This document shows positions 1 to 7,144 of a stretch of DNA of 9,372 nucleotides, piece after piece. Position 1 is the first letter of the stretch. Every line of letters begins with the position of its first letter. The stretch is from NCBI GenBank assembly GCA_017517985.1, contig JAFWWX010000005.1, positions 1 to 9,372 on the forward strand. The letters are read 5' to 3'. The DNA is from Clostridia bacterium. GTDB lineage: Bacteria > Bacillota_A > Clostridia > Oscillospirales > CAG-382. Under the pieces are notes generated by a model that saw only the letters and a program-made list of their open reading frames with translations, was not told the DNA's origin and ran no database searches. The position numbers and the translations under genes were made by a program.

Positions 1-226
1 CAGTGTCTTTTGAATTTTCATCCATAACAATAAATTTATCTTTTGGAGAACGTCCTGTGTAGATACCTGTCATAACATTAACGGCACCAAGTTCTGTTAC
101 CTGACCTTTTTCAAAGCCTTCAAGTTTTGGATCCGTTTCTGCAGCGAACAATTCTTCATAAGAAGGATTGTGCACAATTTCCGTTACTCCGTTAATACCA
201 TACTTGCTTAAGTCTACTTGTTTCAT
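1..226 (-). CDS. pckA: Phosphoenolpyruvate carboxykinase (ATP), N-terminal part only
   Basis: The first 75 codons of pckA are present and the rest lies beyond the left edge. The family enzyme interconverts oxaloacetate plus ATP with PEP, CO2 and ADP in the cytosol. In anaerobic Clostridia it often runs towards oxaloacetate. The decisive motif is [13 protein letters not shown] (residues 53-65), the N-terminal substrate-binding signature of ATP-type PEPCK; R59 matches the arginine that contacts the substrate carboxylate. The kinase P-loop and metal-binding residues are downstream and not visible. The ATG at 226 is chosen because AGAGG lies 11 nt upstream. An in-frame ATG at 235 would leave only 2 nt after that site. 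The gene has its own promoter (265-293) and is probably independent of the HD-domain gene upstream. Identification is very secure; intactness cannot be judged. Confidence 0.95.
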   Translation of the reverse strand, partial: MKQVDLSKYGINGVTEIVHNPSYEELFAAETDPKLEGFEKGQVTELGAVNVMTGIYTGRSPKDKFIVMDENSKDT

Positions 227-264
227 AATGTACATTACCTCTTTCTTTTAATTTTATATTTTAT

Positions 265-293
265 ATTAAAATAAACCATTCTTAATGTGTCAA
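265..293 (-). promoter_or_regulatory. Sigma-A-type promoter of pckA
   Basis: Read on the minus strand, a perfect -35 box TTGACA (293-288) is followed by a 17-bp spacer and the -10 box TTTAAT (270-265, five of six consensus bases). Transcription would start near 258, giving a leader of about 32 nt that contains the AGAGG ribosome-binding site. There is no obvious operator palindrome around it. The flanking DNA between 227 and 264 is extremely A+T-rich, as is common near strong clostridial promoters. Confidence 0.8.
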
Positions 294-317
294 AGCCTTA
301 TAACATCAGACTAGATA

Positions 318-881
318 TTATTCTTTTACACCAAGCTGTAATTCGTCGGCATATGGTTTCATCGCTTCGATACAGATTGAAGCAACCTCTTTCACCTCCA
401 TACCGAGCATTTCGCAGCCCTTTTTGATGAGTTCGCGGTCACATTTAGCAGCAAACTTTTTATCCTTAAACTTTTTCATAAAGCTTGATACTTCCATATC
501 AGTTATTCCTGCAGGCCTCATTCTTGCTGCTGCCTGAATAATACCTGTAAGTTCGTCTACTGTAAAAAGGCTCTTTTCCAAATTGGTTATCGGCTCAACA
601 TCGTTTATGATACCGTAACCATGTGCCAGAATAGCACGAACTTCTGAATCTTCAAGGCCTGCTTCTTTAAGAGGCTCTTCGGTATACTGAAGATGCTCTT
701 CCGGATGCTGTTCATAGTCGTAATCGTGCAGATAACCGATTGCTTTCCAATGTTCTGAATCTTCTCCAAAGTGCTTGGCAAGACCTTCCATTGCAGCCAT
801 CACATTCTTTGCATGTAAAAACAGATGTTCTTCTGTTGTGGTTGTGTTAAGTAATTCCTTTGCTTTTTCTATAGTAAGCAT
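318..881 (-). CDS. HD-domain metal-dependent phosphohydrolase (187 aa)
   Basis: A stand-alone HD-superfamily protein. The family uses a histidine/aspartate metal centre to hydrolyse phosphoesters, often of nucleotides. Visible candidate ligands are H23 (LHAKNV), H52-D53 (YLHDYDY), H87 (LAHGYG) and D109 (VDELTG), which fit the H...HD...H...D pattern, so the site looks intact. The C-terminal third (about 125-187) is helical and charged, with no second domain and no membrane segment. The ATG at 881 is preceded by GGAGAG at a spacing of 6 nt. It is the last gene of the eleven-gene run; 53 bp of A+T-rich DNA separates it from the GyrI-like gene, and no terminator follows its stop. The HD fold is certain, the substrate unknown. 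A nucleotide-pool or housecleaning role is only a guess. Confidence 0.85.
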   Translation of the reverse strand: MLTIEKAKELLNTTTTEEHLFLHAKNVMAAMEGLAKHFGEDSEHWKAIGYLHDYDYEQHPEEHLQYTEEPLKEAGLEDSEVRAILAHGYGIINDVEPITNLEKSLFTVDELTGIIQAAARMRPAGITDMEVSSFMKKFKDKKFAAKCDRELIKKGCEMLGMEVKEVASICIEAMKPYADELQLGVKE

Positions 882-934
882 GTTTATCTCTCCAATCTAT
901 AAGTTTTCTTGTGAATGATATAAATAATTATTTG

Positions 935-1567
935 TTATATTTTCTTTACTGGATGTCTGATAACAGTTTTCCATTTTTCCGGTGGAACTTTTCTTGCGTC
1001 CGACATATAAATCTCGTGGTGTAGTCGCTCTGTATTCATATCATTTACATATCCATTTTGTTCTAAATATGTATCCATCAATGCAACGCTTACAGGTTCA
1101 TCATCAAAAGATCCCACATGCATAATTTGCACACATAGTCCCTCATCAACTGTTAGAAACTCTACTGATGAACAGTCTAATTTTTTCTTCTTCGCTGCTG
1201 TTTCTTTCGCCCAAATAAGATCATCTTCCAATATAAAATCAGGCAAACGAATAACAGAAATCCAGTTAAAAGTAGCTTTATTTGTATAATCAACACCCTC
1301 AACATCATCTTGCCACCAAAAGCCCTCAAGCGGTGGAACGACATATTCAAAGAAACCTTTGATTTTATAATCAGTCTTATAACTCATTTTCAATGTATAT
1401 GCAACAGCATATAGTACACCAATCGCTTGCTGATATGCACCACCTTCTTCGTTTGGATCCCCTTTTCCTCTGACAGCGATATAATTTGCTTTGGGAACAT
1501 TCACAAATTCCGGTTTGTTCTTTGGCATATAAAATTCTTTATATTCTTTCTTAAAATCAAAAGCCAT
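935..1567 (-). CDS. GyrI-like small-molecule-binding domain protein (COG4832 type, 210 aa)
   Basis: A single-domain protein of the GyrI-like / SHS2-type small-molecule-binding superfamily, without the AraC-type DNA-binding domain found in many relatives. Signatures are the N-terminal PEFVNVPKANYIAVRGKG (19-36), PPLEGFWW (78-85), the central MHVGSFDDEP (149-158) and the C-terminal LHHEIYMSDARK (182-193), all typical of the stand-alone family. Some members of the superfamily have been shown to hydrolyse cyclopropanoid genotoxins, with the aromatic pocket and a glutamate involved; whether this protein is catalytic or only binds ligand cannot be told. GGAGG lies 5 nt before the ATG. It follows the alcohol dehydrogenase gene after 51 bp. 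This context would fit a role in handling toxic or foreign small molecules, but that is inference. Family call is confident, function is not. Confidence 0.85.
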   Translation of the reverse strand: MAFDFKKEYKEFYMPKNKPEFVNVPKANYIAVRGKGDPNEEGGAYQQAIGVLYAVAYTLKMSYKTDYKIKGFFEYVVPPLEGFWWQDDVEGVDYTNKATFNWISVIRLPDFILEDDLIWAKETAAKKKKLDCSSVEFLTVDEGLCVQIMHVGSFDDEPVSVALMDTYLEQNGYVNDMNTERLHHEIYMSDARKVPPEKWKTVIRHPVKKI

Positions 1568-1618
1568 AACTTCCTCCGTAACTTCAAATTTATATACTAA
1601 CCATATGTCAACAGATTT

Positions 1619-2653
1619 TTATGGTTTAATTGCAACTTTGATTACTCCGTCTTGTTTATTTTCAAACAATTCATAAGCTTCTCCAATTTGTTCAAGTGGA
1701 TAAGTGTGCGTTATAAGCGGTGTAGTATCAATCTTTCCCTGTTCTATCAGCTTCAGAATTTCGTCACACTCACATCCATCCACTCCGCCAGTCTTAAATA
1801 TCAGATTCTTTCCATACATATCCGGCAATGGCAAAACCTGCGCTTTATCATACAAAGCAACAATCGTTACAATAGAATTAGGTCTTGCACATTTCCAAGC
1901 CAGTTCGAACGTTGATTCGCTTCCGGCAACTTCAAGAACAACATCCGCTCCACCATAACTTGAGTTACTCATCACATAGTCCTCTGCTTCTTCGGGACGA
2001 ACTATCTTCACATCAGGGTAGTGGTCACTTACAAATTTGATTCTGTTTTCGTCTTTTTCACATATAATAATCTGCTTTGGTTTTTTAAGCATTACGCACA
2101 GCAAAGTACAAATTCCCGTCGGACCTGCACCGATAATAAGAACTGTGTCATCAGCAGTGATTTCAGATATACGGGTTGCCCAATAACCTGTTGCAAGCAC
2201 ATCGCCGACAAACAAAGCTTGTTCGTCCGTTACCGAATCGGGAATTTTATTTAATCCGGTATCGGCAAATGGTACTCTGACATATTCTGTCTGTCCACCG
2301 TCTATCCTGCAACCGAGCGCCCAACCGCCATTTTTATCTGTACAATTATTGACATATCCTTTTTTGCAGAAAAAACATTCTCCGCAAAATGTTTCAACAT
2401 TAACGGTTACTCGATCACCGGATTTCACATTGTTAACAGAATCTCCTGTTTCTTCAACTATTCCCACCATTTCATGTCCCACCGTAATACCGGGAATCGC
2501 TTTGGAAACAGATCCGTGCTTAATATGCAAATCACTTGAGCAAATACTTGCCATAGTGATTTTAACAATTGCATCTCTGCTCTCTTGTATAACCGGTTTC
2601 TCTTTTTCGGTTAATTCAAATTTACCTTTTGAAATATATGTATAAGCTAACAT
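1619..2653 (-). CDS. Zinc-dependent medium-chain alcohol dehydrogenase (344 aa)
   Basis: A full-length MDR-superfamily dehydrogenase that would oxidise an alcohol or polyol with NAD(P)+ in the cytosol. The catalytic-zinc ligands are visible: C38 (SICSSDLH), H60 with E61 (GHEMVG) and D151 (GDVLATGYW). The structural-zinc lobe has four cysteines at 90, 93, 96 and 104. The Rossmann loop GAGPTG is at 175-180, and E199 at the end of the next strand suggests preference for NAD over NADP. GDVLATGYW resembles the threonine/formaldehyde/inosamine dehydrogenase branches rather than classic ethanol dehydrogenases, but the substrate cannot be named. The ATG follows GAGGAG at 7 nt, and this ribosome-binding site overlaps the stop codon of the upstream transporter gene (12-bp gap), implying co-transcription and probably coupled translation. 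Confidence 0.93.
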   Translation of the reverse strand: MLAYTYISKGKFELTEKEKPVIQESRDAIVKITMASICSSDLHIKHGSVSKAIPGITVGHEMVGIVEETGDSVNNVKSGDRVTVNVETFCGECFFCKKGYVNNCTDKNGGWALGCRIDGGQTEYVRVPFADTGLNKIPDSVTDEQALFVGDVLATGYWATRISEITADDTVLIIGAGPTGICTLLCVMLKKPKQIIICEKDENRIKFVSDHYPDVKIVRPEEAEDYVMSNSSYGGADVVLEVAGSESTFELAWKCARPNSIVTIVALYDKAQVLPLPDMYGKNLIFKTGGVDGCECDEILKLIEQGKIDTTPLITHTYPLEQIGEAYELFENKQDGVIKVAIKP

Positions 2654-2665
2654 CGTTTTTCTCCT

Positions 2666-3079
2666 CTATAATGTCATAAGTAATGTACCAGCCGCAATCA
2701 AGATACATCCAACCAAGGATTTAGATGTGAAATTTTCGTGCAGAAATACAAATGCCAGTATCAGTGTTATTACAACACTTAATTTATCAATCGGTACGAC
2801 CTTTGATGCTTCTCCAAGCTGTAGAGCCTTATAATAACATAACCAAGAGATTCCTGTTGCTAACCCTGACAGGATTAAGAATATCCAACTTTTTTTGCTT
2901 ATATCGGATATTCCACCCTGTGTATTTGTTAAAAAGACCATACCCCAAGCCATAATCACAACTACAACTGTTCGTATAGCCGTTGCAAGATTGGAATTAA
3001 CACCATCAATACCAATCTTTGACAAAATTGAAGTTACTGCAGCAAAAAATGCTGACAGCAATGCTAATATTAACCACAT
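2666..3079 (-). CDS. Half-size EamA/DMT-family membrane transporter (137 aa)
   Basis: A small drug/metabolite transporter-superfamily protein carrying a single EamA repeat instead of the usual two. Five hydrophobic segments are visible at roughly 2-21, 31-50, 64-82, 97-114 and 119-136. The pattern AKxG-like SKIGIDGVNSNLATAIRT (20-37) and the ending LVGCILIAAGTLLM are typical of the COG2510 single-domain group of about 140 residues, which presumably acts as an antiparallel or dual-topology dimer in the membrane. The reading frame stays open upstream to 3301, but that stretch is the neighbouring DUF5131 gene read in another frame. The ATG at 3079 begins exactly where the family begins. Its ribosome-binding site GAAGG abuts the DUF5131 stop, with a longish 11-nt spacing. 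The substrate is unknown; the neighbours suggest export of a metabolite or toxic compound, without proof. Confidence 0.88.
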   Translation of the reverse strand: MWLILALLSAFFAAVTSILSKIGIDGVNSNLATAIRTVVVVIMAWGMVFLTNTQGGISDISKKSWIFLILSGLATGISWLCYYKALQLGEASKVVPIDKLSVVITLILAFVFLHENFTSKSLVGCILIAAGTLLMTL

Positions 3080-3095
3080 CGCTAAGTACACCTTC

Positions 3096-3818
3096 TTACT
3101 TATTACTGTTAAAGTCAATACAAGCTTTTGCAGCCTGTACACCCTGTTTAGCCTTTGGTATGCAATAAATTTTCCCATCTTTAAGCAACTTCGCACCTGT
3201 CTGATGAAAATCAAATGAAACATTTGCAGCAATACACTGATTTCGTATATCAAGTATCCATTCGTAGTTGCATATTCTTGCCTCCAAGCCTGATTCACCA
3301 CCTACTGAAACCACTTCAATTTCGGGAGTCAGATATTTTGTTAAATCAATTCCTTCAAGAAGAGGTTCGCACATTATTCCTTTATGCTTGATAGGAAGCT
3401 TTGAATATATGGGCAAGCGATAATCAGCCATTTTTTGATTTTCAGTCGTTACTGCAATCATCACGTTGTCATATCCGTTTCCCCAATCTTCGGGGATACA
3501 TTTTTCAAAACGGTCGATTCGTTTGGTTATAAAGAAAAATCGGCAATCACTTCGTTCTTTCATAAATGACCATGCTTCTTTTCGCCACTCATCGGCATCT
3601 TCTAAAAAGAAGTCAGAGGTAAAGCAAGTATAAAATGTTGTACCGGACGGATGCTTATATTCGCCTTTTCTATTTTTTGAAACAGGTTCTCGAAATGAAG
3701 ATATGTTCTTTTTAACCTCACTTGCATCTTTTTCATGCCGTGAGTCCATCCGGTACACATAGCAGTGTCTACATCCTTCACTTAGCTTATGACAACCATG
3801 CCACGGATTCCATTTCAT
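3096..3818 (-). CDS. DUF5131 (phage Gp37/Gp68-type) radical-SAM-like protein (240 aa)
   Basis: A DUF5131-family protein. The N-terminal motif WNPWHGC-x6-CRHCY places cysteines at 9, 16 and 19 (CX6CX2C), a three-cysteine arrangement expected to bind an iron-sulfur cluster in radical-SAM fashion. Further family marks are TFYTCFTSDFF (61-71), FFFITKR (94-100), IMCEPLLEGID (148-158), SVGGESG (171-177) and DFHQTGAK (203-210). The length matches the family. Known relatives occur in phages and in chromosomes, sometimes beside a partner called TcmP; no such partner is in this window. The chemistry has not been described as far as I know. The ATG at 3818 is preferred because GAGGTG ends 5 nt before it. 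The longer frame starts with TTG at 3845 and lacks a ribosome-binding site. It lies 16 bp upstream of the EamA gene. Confidence 0.9.
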   Translation of the reverse strand: MKWNPWHGCHKLSEGCRHCYVYRMDSRHEKDASEVKKNISSFREPVSKNRKGEYKHPSGTTFYTCFTSDFFLEDADEWRKEAWSFMKERSDCRFFFITKRIDRFEKCIPEDWGNGYDNVMIAVTTENQKMADYRLPIYSKLPIKHKGIMCEPLLEGIDLTKYLTPEIEVVSVGGESGLEARICNYEWILDIRNQCIAANVSFDFHQTGAKLLKDGKIYCIPKAKQGVQAAKACIDFNSNK

Positions 3819-3862
3819 CTTCTCACCTCTTCCACATATGCACAAATGCGAACAATGGTATG

Positions 3863-4231
3863 TTATTTAATTTCAACATTTTCTATTTTAACTTTGAACA
3901 TTAGAAAATGTTCTGCTTCTGCAGATTCATAATGTTTGTGCAGAACCGGACACTCTTCAAGCATTCTCGATTTTAATTCCAAGTTGTCACACTCTTCTGA
4001 TATACCTGTGATTCTTATCCATGCCCTTGAATCAGGTTTTTTAGCTACTATCTGTATCTGCTTATGTTCACGCATTTGCTTATGTGCCTCATTCATATCG
4101 TTAGTTGCCAGGTACAAATCATCGCCTATTTCCATAACTGCACCAAATGGTCTTCCGGCAGGATATTCCCCATTAATTGTTAATACAAAAAATGCTCCGC
4201 ATTCTTTTAAAAAATCATATGCTTTACTCAT
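3863..4231 (-). CDS. Pyridoxamine 5'-phosphate oxidase (PPOX) family FMN-binding split-barrel protein (122 aa)
   Basis: A small split-barrel flavoprotein. It matches the short clostridial PPOX-like group: N-terminal helix with DFLKECGAFFVLTING (6-21), RPFGAVMEIGDDLYLATN (27-44), a central helix KQMREHKQIQIVA (51-63) and the strand AWIRITG (70-76). The RPFG and LATN positions normally surround the flavin phosphate. True PNP oxidases are longer and carry a C-terminal segment that is missing here, so pyridoxal phosphate synthesis is unlikely; members of this group bind FMN, heme or F420, and here FMN would be the expected cofactor. AGAGG precedes the ATG by 6 nt. It sits 13 bp after the LURP-one-related gene and 44 bp before the DUF5131 gene. 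A role in reducing a small molecule or in redox stress is plausible but not shown. Confidence 0.88.
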   Translation of the reverse strand: MSKAYDFLKECGAFFVLTINGEYPAGRPFGAVMEIGDDLYLATNDMNEAHKQMREHKQIQIVAKKPDSRAWIRITGISEECDNLELKSRMLEECPVLHKHYESAEAEHFLMFKVKIENVEIK

Positions 4232-4244
4232 CTAAATCCTCTTT

Positions 4245-4721
4245 CTATCCGTTATTTCTCGAACACTTCTCTGCATCAATGGCAAGTGTCACCATTAAAG
4301 CATACAGAGCGTCTTCATCTCTTACAGTTTCAATCGAATATGTATCAGTGAAATTAAAAACCTCTTTATTAACGGTCGCCACCACCTGCCCTGCTGCATT
4401 TACTATATTGTAATCCCACTCAAGAAAGTTTCCTGTTATACTCCATCCATTAAAATCTATCTCATAATGTGGCTTAAAAAAGCTGATTTTCTTCTGCAGA
4501 GAGCCAATACATCTTTCGCCTTGATACAATTCAAATCTTGGCATAAAAGTTAATACTGCCTGTTTTACGGTCGCTATATGTTCACCTTGATTATTAAGAA
4601 TATGAAGCTTATGTCCCCAACTCAATTTTCCTTCGACAGTATATACGGTTTCTCCGTTTTCGTTATAAATATCATAGCTGTCAAACCAAGAGAAAAATCT
4701 TTGTTTAAATAAAAGTTTCAC
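4245..4721 (-). CDS. LURP-one-related (LOR/YxjI-type) family protein (158 aa)
   Basis: A LURP-one-related protein, a tubby-like 12-strand barrel wrapped around a central helix. The N-terminus KLLFKQRFFSWFDSYDIYN (2-20), the repeated short strands WGHKLHILN (35-43) and FFKPHYEIDFNGW (81-93), and the closing helix ALYALMVTLAIDAEK (138-152) follow the family in order and in length. The biochemical role of bacterial members is unknown; the fold is suspected to bind lipids or act as a membrane tether in distant tubby relatives. Translation starts at GTG directly after the TAA stop of the upstream LOG-family gene (0 bp gap). The family N-terminus fits this start and no better one exists. The only ribosome-binding site is a modest GGTGAT inside the last LOG codons, so expression probably depends on translational coupling. 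Confidence 0.87.
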   Translation of the reverse strand: MKLLFKQRFFSWFDSYDIYNENGETVYTVEGKLSWGHKLHILNNQGEHIATVKQAVLTFMPRFELYQGERCIGSLQKKISFFKPHYEIDFNGWSITGNFLEWDYNIVNAAGQVVATVNKEVFNFTDTYSIETVRDEDALYALMVTLAIDAEKCSRNNG

Positions 4722-5294
4722 TTAATCACCGCTTTCATTTTCTGCAACCATTTTGAGTATTGGCACTATCGATTCTTCGCTAATATCCGTAAAAACATCA
4801 TATAACTTATGTACATCCTCTATTACTGCTCCTTGTTTCACTAAATCTTCAATCAAGCAGATAAGTGAGTTATAGAATCCATCAAGATTCAATACAACAA
4901 TTGGCACATTAATACGTTTTAAATATTTTAACGTCAGCACCTGGAAAAACTCATCCATAGTTCCTATTCCGCCGGGAGCGATAAAAAACACATCTGCATG
5001 TTTTTCCATAAGTGTCTTTCTCTCTGCCATAGTGTCAACCATAACCTTATTATCACAATCGAATATATCTTCAAAATCGCTGATAAAATCCGGTGATATG
5101 CCCATAACAAAACCACCGTTTTCTTTAACACCTCTTGCAACAGCACCCATACAACCTGTTGCTCCGGCACCGTAAACAAGCGAAAAGCCATTTTTAGCTA
5201 TAATCTTTCCTAATTCTTCTATTTTCTCTTTGTGGTGGCTGTCTATTCTTTCATTAGCACCGCCATACACACATGCAAAATATTTTTTTGACAT
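4722..5294 (-). CDS. LOG-family (TIGR00730) Rossmann-fold phosphoribohydrolase (190 aa)
   Basis: A LOG (LONELY GUY)-family protein. Characterised members release the base from nucleoside 5'-monophosphates, including cytokinin nucleotides in plants and some bacteria, and AMP. The sequence shows the N-terminal VYGGANE (9-15), the glycine loop YGAGATGCMGAVARG (41-55), the catalytic/phosphate-binding MAERKTLM (89-96, R92 and K93) and the signature PGGIGTMDE (107-115) with E115. The catalytic set is therefore complete. The glycine loop has GAGATGCMG in place of the more usual GGGxxGLMG. AGGAGGT precedes the ATG by 7 nt, the strongest ribosome-binding site in this part of the run. It lies 24 bp after the beta-CASP gene and directly abuts the LURP-one gene. 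A nucleotide salvage or housecleaning role is the conservative reading; cytokinin production by a gut anaerobe should not be assumed. Confidence 0.9.
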   Translation of the reverse strand: MSKKYFACVYGGANERIDSHHKEKIEELGKIIAKNGFSLVYGAGATGCMGAVARGVKENGGFVMGISPDFISDFEDIFDCDNKVMVDTMAERKTLMEKHADVFFIAPGGIGTMDEFFQVLTLKYLKRINVPIVVLNLDGFYNSLICLIEDLVKQGAVIEDVHKLYDVFTDISEESIVPILKMVAENESGD

Positions 5295-5318
5295 ATCTAT
5301 TACCTCCTGCCTATGTCT

Positions 5319-6929
5319 TTATTTTGATTTTCGTGCATATTTATCGCACAAGTCATTAATCTGATCCGTGAACTTTGCAAGTTCCTTGTTTGTCAGATTA
5401 CGACTGAGTTCTGCAACTGTTTTAAGCCTCTGGCATGCTGCCATAAGTCTGTCAAATACAAGATTTGCTCTTCTTCTGCCTTCAGATACTTTAGTCAGTT
5501 TTACTATTCTTCCTCTTGCTGTGCATTCGCCTGTTGCAAGATCATATTCATCACCGCTGTATGGTGCTGTTGCTGTAAATTTAAGCTTGTTATATATTGT
5601 CTGTGAAAAAGCATCACACACCAAATCATCACCATGATTTACAAATACTTTCTTTGGAGGCTTTTCCATGCTTCCAAGCCATCCGAGAAGCATGTCTCTG
5701 TCTGCATGACCGCTGATGCCTACTATTGACTCTATTCTCGCATTAACCTGAATATCTTCTCCAAACAGCGAGACATGTTTTGCCCCGTTTATAAGTTTTC
5801 TTCCGAAGGTTCCCTCTGCCTGATAACCTACAAAAAGTATGGTACTATTTTCTTTCCACAAATTATGCTTCAGATGATGTCTTATACGGCCTGCTTCACA
5901 CATACCTGACGCAGATATGATTACCTTTGGAATTAAGTCAAAGTTTATTGCTCTTGACTCTTCAGTTGTAACACTCAGTCTCAATCCGGGGAATGATATG
6001 GGATTGATACCCTGCTTTACAAGTGCAAGTGTATCTTCATCGTAATATCCCATCAGATTATCCTGATATATCTTTGTTGCCTCAACTGCAAGAGGCGAAT
6101 CCACATACACAATAAAATTTTCGTGTCCTTTTACAAGCCCTTGTTCCTTAATTGTCCTGAACAGATATAAAAGCTCCTGTGTTCTTCCGATTGCAAAGGA
6201 TGGAATAACAAGGTTTCCGCCCTTTGAAAATGTTTCCTGCATTATTTTTGTAAGCTGTGCAATATAGTCAGGTCTCTCACCGTGAACTCTGTCACCATAG
6301 GTTGACTCAATTACCACATAATCAGCATAAGGTGGATTTTGAGGATTTCTGATAAGCGGTCTGTCGATATTGCCTAAATCTCCTGAGAACAAGATTGTTC
6401 TTTCCTCGTCATTTTCCTTTACGGTAATATGGATACTTGAGGAACCAAGCAGATGTCCCGCATCACAGAAGTTAATTGTTATTCCGTCAACAATCTCAAT
6501 CGGCTTATTATAACCATATCCCACAAATAGTTTAAGAGATTCTACTGCATCTGCCACAGTGTATACGGGTACATACTGTTCATATCCTGAACGCTCTGCT
6601 TTTCTGTTCTGCCATTCCGCTTCCTGTTCCTGAATGTGAGCAGAATCCTGCAACATTATATTACAAAGTCTGTGTGTTGCTTCTGTGCAATACACGGGAC
6701 CTGAGTAACCTTTTGCAACCATTGCCGGAATCATTCCTGAATGGTCTATATGTGCATGAGTAAGACAAATCGCATCAATTTCAGACGGAGCAACGGGCAA
6801 TTCGCAGTTTTCGTATGTATCGCCGCCTTGTTCCATACCGCAGTCAATAAGGATATGCCTTCCGCAAGCCTCAAGCAAGGTGCAAGAGCCTGTAACCTCA
6901 TGAGCTGCTCCTATAAATGTTAATTTCAT
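5319..6929 (-). CDS. Beta-CASP metallo-beta-lactamase RNase (YSH1/CPSF-like, 536 aa)
   Basis: A full-length zinc-dependent nuclease of the RNA-processing metallo-beta-lactamase group (COG1236). The metallo-beta-lactamase core has motif 2 THAHIDH (57-63; H58, H60, D62, H63), H159 in DAGHLLGSS and D184 in FSGDLG. The inserted beta-CASP part shows ESTYGD (208-213), PSFAIGRTQE (243-252), SASGMCEAGRIRHHLKHN (339-356) and motif C SGHAD (406-410) with H408, followed by VNHGDD. All metal ligands are present, so it should be active on RNA, as endo- or exonuclease. No archaeal KH domains precede the core. The C-terminal 60 or so residues are helical and basic. The ATG at 6929 has GAGGAG at 9 nt; the GTG at 6935 would leave 3 nt. 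It lies 26 bp after the zinc-ribbon gene. The RNA target is unknown. Confidence 0.94.
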   Translation of the reverse strand: MKLTFIGAAHEVTGSCTLLEACGRHILIDCGMEQGGDTYENCELPVAPSEIDAICLTHAHIDHSGMIPAMVAKGYSGPVYCTEATHRLCNIMLQDSAHIQEQEAEWQNRKAERSGYEQYVPVYTVADAVESLKLFVGYGYNKPIEIVDGITINFCDAGHLLGSSSIHITVKENDEERTILFSGDLGNIDRPLIRNPQNPPYADYVVIESTYGDRVHGERPDYIAQLTKIMQETFSKGGNLVIPSFAIGRTQELLYLFRTIKEQGLVKGHENFIVYVDSPLAVEATKIYQDNLMGYYDEDTLALVKQGINPISFPGLRLSVTTEESRAINFDLIPKVIISASGMCEAGRIRHHLKHNLWKENSTILFVGYQAEGTFGRKLINGAKHVSLFGEDIQVNARIESIVGISGHADRDMLLGWLGSMEKPPKKVFVNHGDDLVCDAFSQTIYNKLKFTATAPYSGDEYDLATGECTARGRIVKLTKVSEGRRRANLVFDRLMAACQRLKTVAELSRNLTNKELAKFTDQINDLCDKYARKSK

Positions 6930-6955
6930 ATTCACTTACTCCTCTCATGTTTTAT

Positions 6956-7144
6956 TTAATAGTTATAAGTTTTGTCCTCTTTCAGAAGAATACTTTCATC
7001 TGTTTTAAGAAGTATACTTCCTACTATCTCCACAACTTCTCTATCGTCTGCTTTTCTTATGTATGTACAACCACAAGACTCACACTCTGTCGGTTGATAA
7101 TCCGCTTTATAAGCTATTCCGCATTTTTCACATATGTATATCAT
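6956..7144 (-). CDS. Small zinc-ribbon-like protein (62 aa), function unknown
   Basis: A short protein whose N-terminal half carries two CxxC knuckles, C5/C8 (ICEKCG) and C21/C24 (CESCGC, with C26 close by), the pattern of a rubredoxin-like or zinc-ribbon knuckle. The C-terminal half is acidic and contains a degenerate eight-residue tandem repeat, SILLKTDE then SILLKEDK (43-58). I do not recognise a named family. Its start codon overlaps the stop of the XRE regulator gene (ATGA, 4 bp), so its translation should be coupled to that of the regulator. The pairing suggests a cofactor, metal or redox sensor, or a modulator of the regulator; this is inference from position only. It could also bind nucleic acid on its own. 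No separate ribosome-binding site was needed to assign the start. Confidence 0.75.
   Translation of the reverse strand: MIYICEKCGIAYKADYQPTECESCGCTYIRKADDREVVEIVGSILLKTDESILLKEDKTYNY
6971..7018 (-). repeat. Degenerate 24-bp tandem duplication inside the zinc-ribbon gene
   Basis: Two adjacent 24-bp units match at 17 of 24 positions on the minus strand. They encode SILLKTDE and SILLKEDK and stay in frame. Several of the differences are synonymous third-position changes, so this looks like an old in-frame duplication kept by selection at the protein level rather than a recent slippage event. Confidence 0.6.

Noticed and set aside
882..934. Promoter in the A+T-rich gap before the HD-domain gene
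   Set aside because: The best pair, TTTATA and TATAGA at 17 bp, would start transcription inside the ribosome-binding site, so it is unlikely to serve this gene.
1589..1611. Promoter before the GyrI-like gene with a perfect TTGACA and a TATAAA
   Set aside because: The boxes are only 11 bp apart, far below the 16-18 bp needed, and no -10-like box lies at the right distance from TTGACA.
1652..2645. Plus-strand open frames opposite the alcohol dehydrogenase and similar ones across the window
   Set aside because: They have no recognisable protein features and are antisense to genes with intact catalytic motifs; I found no plus-strand gene.
3080..3301. N-terminal extension of the EamA protein to 211 aa
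   Set aside because: The extra 74 residues are the DUF5131 gene read in another frame, show no transporter features, and the half-size family begins at the ATG at 3079, which has its own ribosome-binding site.
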